NCBI RefSeq assembly: GCF_042767895.1
Contig: NC_091588.1
Span: 4,941,842 to 4,956,841, forward strand
Direction: 5' to 3'
Source of the DNA: Penaeus vannamei
Lineage: Eukaryota; Arthropoda; Malacostraca; Decapoda; Penaeidae
DNA length: 15,000 bases
Shown here piece after piece: positions 8,708 through 15,000 of this stretch. A program made the translations under genes and the position numbers. Each line of letters opens with the position of its first letter. Position 1 is the stretch's first letter. Under the pieces are notes generated by a model. The model did not search any database and had not been told where the DNA came from. It was given only the letters and a program-made list of their open reading frames with translations.

Positions 8708-10733
8708 AGGGTTGGGTTGGGTTGAGTTAGGTTGGGTTGGGTTGGGTTGGGTTGAATTAGGTTGGGTTAGGTTAGGTTGGGTTGGGTTGAGTTAGGTTGG
8801 GTTGGGTTGAGTTAGGTTGGGTTACGTTTAGTTGGGTTGGGTTGGGTTGGGTTGGGTTGGGTTGAGTTAGGTTGGGTTGGGTTGGGTTGGGTTGAGTTGG
8901 GTTGAGTTGAGTTGGGTTGGGTTGGGTTGGGTTGGGTTGGGTTGAGTTGGGTTGGGTTGGGTTGGGTTAGGTTAGGTTTGGTTAGGTTAGGTTTGGTTAT
9001 GTTATGTTTGGTTATGTTAGGTTGGGTTATGTTATGTTAGTTTAGTTTAGTTTAGTTTAATTTAGTTTAGGTTAGTGGGTTGGGTTGAGTTGGGTTGTGT
9101 TGTGTTAGGTTAGGTTAGGTTAGGTTAGTTTAGTTTAGGTTAGGTTAGTGGGTTGGGTTGTGTTAGGTTGGGTTAGGTTAGTTTAGTTTAGTTTAGTTTA
9201 GGTTAGGTTAGTGGGTTGGGTTGAGTTGGGTTGTGTTGTGTTAGGTTAGGTTAGGTTAGGTTAGTTTAGTTTAGGTTAGGTTAGTGGGTTGGGTTGTGTT
9301 AGGTTGGGTTAGGTTAGGTTAGGTTAGGTTAGTTTAGGTTAGGTTAGGTTAGTGGGCTGGGTTGTGTTAGGTTGGGTTAGGTTAGGTTAGGTTAGGTTAG
9401 TTTAGGTTAGGTTAGGTTAGTGGGCTGGGTTGAGTTGGGTTGTGTTAGGTTAGGTTAGGTTAGTTTAGTTTAGGTTAGGTTAGGTTAGTGGGTTGTGTTA
9501 GGTTGGGTTAGGTTAGGTTAGTTTAGTTTAGTTTAGTTTAGGTTAGGTTAGGTTAGTGGGTTGTGTTAGGTTGGGTTAGTTTAGTTTAGTTTAGTTTATG
9601 TTAGTTTAGGTTAGGTTAGTGGGTTGGGCTGAGTTGGGTTCTGTTAGGTTAAGTTTGGTTAGTTTAGTTTAGGTTAGGTTAGGTTAGGTTAGGTTAGTGG
9701 GTTAGGTTGAGTTGGGTTGTGTTAGGTTAGGTTAGATTAGTTTAGTTTAGTTTAGGTTAGTTTAGTTTAGTTTAGTTTAGTTTAGTTTAGGTTAGGTTAG
9801 GTTAGTTGGGTTGAGTTAGGTTGTGTTAGGTTGTGTTAGGCTAGTTTAGTTTAGGTTAGGTTAGTGGGTTGGGTTGTGTTAGGTTAGGTTAGTTTAGGTT
9901 AGGTTAGGTTAGGTTAGGTTAGGTTAGTGGGTTGGGTTGAGTTGGGTTGTGTTCGGTTAGGTTAGTTTAGTTTAGTTTAGGTTAGGTTAGTGGGTTGGGT
10001 TGAGTTGGGTTGTGTTAGGTTGGGTTAGGTTAGTTTAGTTTAGGTTAGGTTAGTGGGTTGGGTTGTGTTAGGTTAGGTTAGTTTAGTTTAGTTTAGTTTA
10101 GTTTAGGTTAGGTTAGTGGGTTGGGTTGAGTTGGGTTGTGTTAGGTTAGGTTAGTTTAGTTTAGTTTAGGTTAGGTTAGGTTAGTGGGTTGAGTTGGGTT
10201 GTGTTAGGTTTGGTTAGGTTAGTTTAGTTTAGGTTAGGTTAGTGGGTTGTGTTAGGTTGGGTTAGGTTAGGTTAGTTTAGTTTAGTTTAGTTTAGTTTAG
10301 TTTAGGTTAGGTTAGGTTAGTGGGTTGAGTTGGGTTAGGTTAGTTTAGTTTAGTTTAGTTTAGTTTAGGTTAGGTTAGGTTAGTGGGTTGAGTTGGGTTA
10401 GGTTAGTTTAGTTTAGTTTAGTTTAGTTTAGGTTAGGTTAGGTTAGTGGGTTGGGTTGAGTTGGGTTAGGTTAGTTTAGTTTAGTTTAGTTTAGTTTAGG
10501 TTAGGTTAGTGGGTTGAGTTGGGTTAGGTTAGTTTAGTTTAGTTTAGTTTAGGTTAGGTTAGGTTAGGTTAGTGGGTTGGGTTGAGTTGGGTTGAGTTGG
10601 GTTAGGTTAGTTTAGTTTAGTTTAGTTTAGGTTAGGTTAGGTTAGTGGGTTGGGTTGAGTTGGGTCGTGTTAGGTTAGTTTAGGTTAGTTTAGTTTAGTT
10701 TAGGTTAGGTTAGTTGGGTTGAGTTAGGTTGGG
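8708..10733 (+). repeat. 2 kb TTAGG-family (telomere-like) pentamer array
   Basis: This segment is built almost wholly from pentamers of the form TTRGG and close variants: TTAGG, TTGGG, TTGAG, TTAGT and TTGTG. TTAGG is the common arthropod telomere unit. The left part (to about 8970) is dominated by TTGGG with TTGAG. The stretch 8970-9070 is transitional with TTTGG/TTATG forms. From 9070 on, TTAGG and TTAGT alternate in higher-order blocks marked by TTAGTGGG. C is almost absent from the plus strand. Unique sequence lies on both sides, so this is an interstitial, degenerate array and not a chromosome end. Confidence 0.95.
9066..10650 (+). repeat. higher-order repeat of 58-78 bp within the pentamer array
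   Basis: The octamer TTAGTGGG recurs 23 times; the GTGGG starts run from 9075 to 10645. Intervals are 58, 63, 68, 73 or 78 bases, with 63 and 68 most common and one double-length gap of 167 (9697 to 9864). A typical unit is GTGGG, TTGGG/TTGAG units, TTGTG, then TTAGG, a variable number of TTAGT units, and TTAGG again. Length differences come from whole pentamers. Intervals were counted by hand from the sequence. Confidence 0.9.
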
Positions 10734-11252
10734 TCTGCTGTGACTGATCCTACCTTCCCGCATTCCTGCTTCTGAGTAGGCATCAAGTCAATCAATTTGT
10801 TGATGGTATATCTCTGGTGTGTGTGGGTACCTTGATGCCTATATAAGGGTGGGGGGGGGGGGTCAGAAAGAGAGTGGATTTATTTATTTATTATTTTTTT
10901 AGTGGTGGTGGCGACCAATATGTGGTGGAAATTTTTTTTAATGGTTTTCTAGAGCCTGATAAATCTAGAATGAGATGGAATACATGAAACGACTCTCCAG
11001 ACCTGTACTTTTGTATGTGGTCTTCCAAGGCTATTCTTACCCGTGCATGTAAAGGTTTACGTTCAAGACTATGTTATGCTGTCCACATGATGAACTGCTT
11101 TCCTGTTCATATTGCATTCTCTGTTTTCACTGTCGACCTGGAAACCTGTGTTGCTGTCTGCGCTGTCGCCTCTATATTCACACTGTTGTTACTGTTGTTT
11201 GGTAGGGATGTCAGAGTTGTTTAAGAATGCTTTTCTCATTTATGCGGGAAGG
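10734..11252. other. unassigned segment right of the pentamer array
   Basis: It contains a 10-bp inverted repeat (10778-10787 and 10831-10840), a TATATAAG string directly after it, and a G12 run at 10851-10862. Mixed sequence follows, with plus-strand frames of about 70 codons that I do not recognise. A TATA-like element near a possible gene start is suggestive only; no exon could be supported. Confidence 0.35.
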
Positions 11253-11365
11253 GCGCACGCACGCACGCACGCACTCACTCACTCACTCACTCACTCACTC
11301 ACTCACTCACTCACACACTCACTCACTCACTCACTCACTCACTCACTCACTCACTCACTCACTCA

Positions 11366-11418
<53 letters not shown>

Positions 11419-11474
11419 TCACTCACTCACTCACTCACTCACTCACACACACACATCACACACACACATCACAG

Positions 11475-11503
<29 letters not shown>
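11253..11503 (+). repeat. compound (CGCA)n-(CTCA)n-(CA)n microsatellite
   Basis: About five CGCA units (11253-11273) are followed by about 24 CTCA units with one CACA interruption (to about 11368). Then come CA units to 11414, a second CTCA block to 11446, and CA with ATCACA breaks to 11503. Frames across it are Thr-His-Ser-Leu repeats and not protein genes. Confidence 0.95.
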
Positions 11504-11505
<2 letters not shown>

Positions 11506-11554
11506 GGGCAACCTATTTAGCACAGGTGTATTACAAAACATTATTGGATGCACT

Positions 11555-11555
<1 letters not shown>

Positions 11556-11590
<35 letters not shown>

Positions 11591-11720
11591 GTATATTATA
11601 TATGTATATTATATATGTATATAGATTATGTATATATACATACATATATATGTGTGTGTGCGTGTGTGTATGCGTGTATATGTTTGTGTGTGTGTGTGTG
11701 TGTGCGTGTGTGTTTATTGA
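11556..11720 (+). repeat. (CT)n followed by TA/TG-rich repeats
   Basis: About 15 CT units (11556-11586) lead into tandem TATATTATATATGTA-type units (11589-11620), TA/CATA runs, and a TG run with CG interruptions to about 11713. Confidence 0.92.
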
Positions 11721-12424
11721 TATAAAAAATGCCGTGCAATTATCTCTAATTTGGAAGCCCATAAATCTGTTAACATAGAGATATAGGAGGATTTTCATTA
11801 TTATCATTATGCCCACGAGCGACTTCCACGGGTCTGGAGTAACACACACTGTGATTGGTTAAAGCCAAGAGTCAGAGTTAGTCAACATGGATTTGGTTAA
11901 TAGGGAGTGATAACAAGAGATTCAGACTTTTAAAATGAGTGTTTTATGAGGAAACATTACAACGCAGTCAGTTATGCACACAAACAACATAAATATTCAA
12001 TGATCAGCGGTAATAAAAACACATTACATTAGATTTTATGGTGAAACGAATTCAGTAATATATTTTATTGCTGTAACAAGAAATGTAACAAAACACAAAG
12101 ACCATTATGGGAAATACAGTTATCAGTTGTTATCTTAATGCAAAAAGTAATATTGGTATAAAGTATATAACTATTGATACCAGGGCACATGATAAAAAAT
12201 TACGTTTCCATTATATTGGCAATTGTATTTGAAAAAATGTTGTTTGGTGTAGCTTCTTAATTATTCTCGTCACAAGTTCGCTGTGAGTGAATGTTTATTA
12301 GATCCTATTTAAAATGGATTTTTTGAAGTATTTACGTTCAAAATGACTTTACACATTATCTCTGTTGGCTCCCCCAGGTGATAGACAACCTTGGGCTGCT
12401 GTCTCTTCGGTTTTGCACTGTTAA
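11721..12424. other. AT-rich stretch without a supported gene
   Basis: Unique-looking sequence with frequent stops in all frames. No splice-bounded exon, RNA gene or transposon end was recognised. Confidence 0.5.
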
Positions 12425-12664
12425 GGAAAGTCGGAAGTTTCGAATAGCAATGATGGGAAACCTCTTGGGGAAAAAATTATAGACGTTTTTTTCTTCGTTT
12501 TCACCAACAAGGAGAGTCAGAAAGAAGCCACGTGGATGTATAAGAACATTCTCCTGCTAGGCTGTTATGTTGACCCTCCAAGAACAGAACTTGTTGATGA
12601 AATGCTAACACGCCACTGTGGTTTCCATAGTGGATGGCCGAAGTTCCTAACTTGCCTTGTTTGA
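12425..12664 (+). other. weak open frame, possible exon or gene remnant
   Basis: A stop-free plus-strand frame of about 79 codons (after TAA 12422-12424, ending at TGA 12662-12664) has ordinary amino-acid composition. It includes a stretch from TWMYKNILLLGCYVDPP to WPKFLTCLV, and is not low-complexity like most frames here. Its first internal ATG is at about 12535, too late for a convincing start. A CAG|GTGATAG acceptor-like site near 12374 opens a different frame that ends at 12483. I recognise no family. It could be chance, a UTR, or a decayed element. Confidence 0.2.
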
Positions 12665-12737
12665 CAGTGTCTTAAGGCCCCTGTCAATTGAAGTTCCTGG
12701 GAATCTGTGCTTCATGAGGACACACGTGAAGAAAGTT

Positions 12738-12743
12738 AATAAA
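12738..12743 (+). terminator. possible polyadenylation signal AATAAA, plus strand
   Basis: AATAAA lies about 75 bases after the weak plus-strand open frame, in AT-rich sequence. Without a confirmed gene upstream it may be chance. Confidence 0.2.
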
Positions 12744-12973
12744 CTTGTGGTATAAATAACATTTAGTTATTACCTTTGCTGATTCTTTGTGTGGTTTTGT
12801 TTCCTCTCTCTTCTCTCTAATAGTAACTTTCTTTTTTTTGTTAGTCTAAAAGGACGTTAAACCTCAAACTCAAAATAGGATGTACAGCTTGTATAAATGT
12901 TATGAACATATATGAGCAATAAGAGACTAAAAGCTAATTTCTGCATAATCTTGTATGAAATATGCAGTATAGT

Positions 12974-12979
12974 TTTATT
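12974..12979 (-). terminator. polyadenylation signal AATAAA of the serine protease gene
   Basis: In the minus orientation AATAAA lies 76 bases downstream of the protease stop codon, a normal distance for a short 3' UTR. Cleavage would be expected some 10-30 bases further on, near 12945-12965. Confidence 0.65.
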
Positions 12980-13055
12980 TATAACTTAGTACCAAGTATC
13001 TCTCAATTACATCGTTAGAGATGTATGCGCTCCTCTGTTTGTTTACCATAGCATT

Positions 13056-13864
13056 CTACTGGCAGTAAATCTCATTAGGAGTGTTATCGCTGATCCAAGC
13101 AAGGAACTCGGTTACTCGAACGTAAACAGTCGGTTTAAAGCAACTTTGCCCAAAGGAGACAATCCCTACCTGGGTGCTTCTCCCTTCCTCCTGCACGAAA
13201 AGCGGCCCCCCAGAGTCGCCAAAGCAGGCACCCTTTGCGCTCTTGTTCTTTGACTTCTTCCTCCCTGCACACATCATTTGGGGGGTGATGGGAGAACCGG
13301 CTATTTTATCCAGTTTACAGTCCCTGATGGGTACGTTGACCTCCCTGGCAGCGTCTGGATACACCCCTTTCCCGTTCTTCGTGTCTCCCCAGCCTATCAC
13401 CGTCCCTGTCTCTCCTTCATACTTCCTGTTGGGGTCAGAAGGCAGACACACTGGCCGAACTTGCGGGCGTGTTGCCACATCCAATGACTCTTTCAAAAGC
13501 AGGAGAGCGATGTCTTTGTTGTTATCGGTAAGATCCTGAGGGACGTAATCCTCGTGGATGATGTAACTCTTCACATCCACCGCCCGAGTGACGCCCGGTA
13601 TGTCGTCATCTTCAGAATTGAAATCGTGGTTGGCAATTCCTACTTGAAATTCCTTGGCCGGTAAAGGCAGATCGTCATCGCCCAGTAGACAGTGCGCTGC
13701 AGTGAGAACATAATTCCGGTTGATGATAGATCCGCCACAGTAAAACTCATTTTTGTATGCTCTAGGTCGAAGCATGCCGATGAGCCAAGGATACTTGTAG
13801 TAAGGAGATATCTCTTGACCCCCTATGATACGGGCGTCATTAGCCAGTCCACAGCGACAAGAAC
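13056..13864 (-). CDS. S1A (chymotrypsin-fold) serine protease, last exon
   Basis: This exon encodes the activation site and the whole catalytic domain of a secreted serine protease. It is entered through TTGTCCTTGCAG|GT (acceptor at 13867-13865), in phase 1, and ends at TAG 13058-13056. Counting from the first residue encoded in the window: CRCG (27-30), activation cleavage R36|IIGG, His82 in LTAAHC, Asp142 in KDIALL, Ser242 in GDSGGP. Cysteine pairs typical of the fold are visible (YCGG/AAHC; RDC/MMCAG; GAC/GQSC), and CLPSD probably bonds to the pro-region. The residue equivalent to 189 is Gly, not Asp, so trypsin-like Arg/Lys specificity is not expected. The loop after the SFG (214-216) segment is short. 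An acidic loop NSEDDD resembles a calcium-binding loop. An extra Cys sits two residues from the end. Roles in digestion or in haemolymph cascades are both possible; I cannot choose. Confidence 0.93.
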
Positions 13865-14927
<1,063 letters not shown>

Positions 14928-15000
14928 CTGACTTGGGGATGCAACAAGCGCAGTCTTCTCCCTGACATTCGTTCTTCACAATGGTGCCGTCTTCGCAGAT
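14928..15000 (-). CDS. serine protease, upstream cysteine-rich exon (partial, runs off the window)
   Basis: The 73 coding bases give ICEDGTIVKNECQGEDC and then ACCIPKS, ending at the donor TCAG|GTCAGC. Phase 1 matches the catalytic exon, so the junction codon is a Gly in S-G-S-CRCG. Five cysteines in 24 residues, ending in Cys-Cys-Ile-Pro, show a small disulfide-knotted pro-region. The double Cys near its end recalls clip domains, but too little is visible to call one. The signal peptide and the rest of the pro-region must lie beyond the right edge. Confidence 0.82.

Noticed and set aside
9066..10650. CRISPR-like array of regular repeats and spacers
   Set aside because: The intervals between markers are made of the same pentamers; there are no unique spacers, and the genome is eukaryotic.
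8708..10733. True chromosome-end telomere
   Set aside because: The pentamers are highly variable and unique sequence with a gene continues for more than 4 kb to the right, so it is interstitial.
11112..11624. 170-codon plus-strand frame
   Set aside because: Most of it is a Thr-His-Ser-Leu translation of the CTCA/CA microsatellite; the non-repeat N-terminal part matches nothing I recognise.
13174..13539. 121-codon plus-strand frame opposite the protease exon
   Set aside because: It is the antisense shadow of a well-supported catalytic domain.

Overview
This window looks like nuclear DNA of a decapod crustacean, most likely a penaeid shrimp. That is inferred from the overall character, not from a marker gene. 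About a quarter of the 15 kb is simple-sequence repeat: (TG)n, (CTA)n, (AAT)n, (AAG)n, (CTCA)n, (TA)n and a 2 kb field of TTAGG-family pentamers, TTAGG being the ancestral arthropod telomere unit. The genes are intron-bearing and on the minus strand. There are no bacterial-style operons, CRISPR arrays or recognisable intact transposons. Nearly all long open frames are low-complexity translations of microsatellites.

Two protein-coding genes can be supported, both on the minus strand and both assembled across introns. (1) At 2296-3722 lies a complete two-exon gene for a 99-residue lysine-rich protein, recognised as the ribosomal biogenesis factor RBIS (human C8orf59). Its 1.1 kb phase-0 intron is packed with trinucleotide, minisatellite and TA arrays. 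(2) At 13056-15000 lie the last two exons of a secreted S1A serine protease. It has a cysteine-rich pro-region, an Arg|Ile-Ile-Gly-Gly activation site, an intact His/Asp/Ser triad, and Gly rather than Asp at the position equivalent to 189. The gene continues past the right edge. The two genes have no visible functional connection.

Layout: 1-450, a GC-raised segment of unknown nature with TATA-like sequence; 450-1540, AT-rich with a strong short hairpin; 1543-1679, (TG)n; 1680-2295, RBIS 3' flank; 2296-3722, RBIS; 3723-4081, RBIS 5' flank; 4082-4305, a long palindrome; 4459-4605, compound (AAT)/(AAG) repeat; 4606-7565, 3 kb with no supported feature; 7566-7597, poly-T; 7881-8154, three tandem copies of a ~100-bp unit; 8233-8424, purine tract; 8520-8609, (TG)n; 8708-10733, the TTAGG-family array; 10734-11252, unassigned; 11253-11720, mixed CTCA/CA/CT/TA repeats; 11721-12973, mostly AT-rich with one weak open frame; 12974 to the end, the protease gene.

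The most striking structure is the pentamer array. Its right-hand 1.6 kb is a higher-order repeat whose spacings are always a whole number of pentamers plus a fixed 3-nt phase slip. I saw no new enzymatic or defence system.
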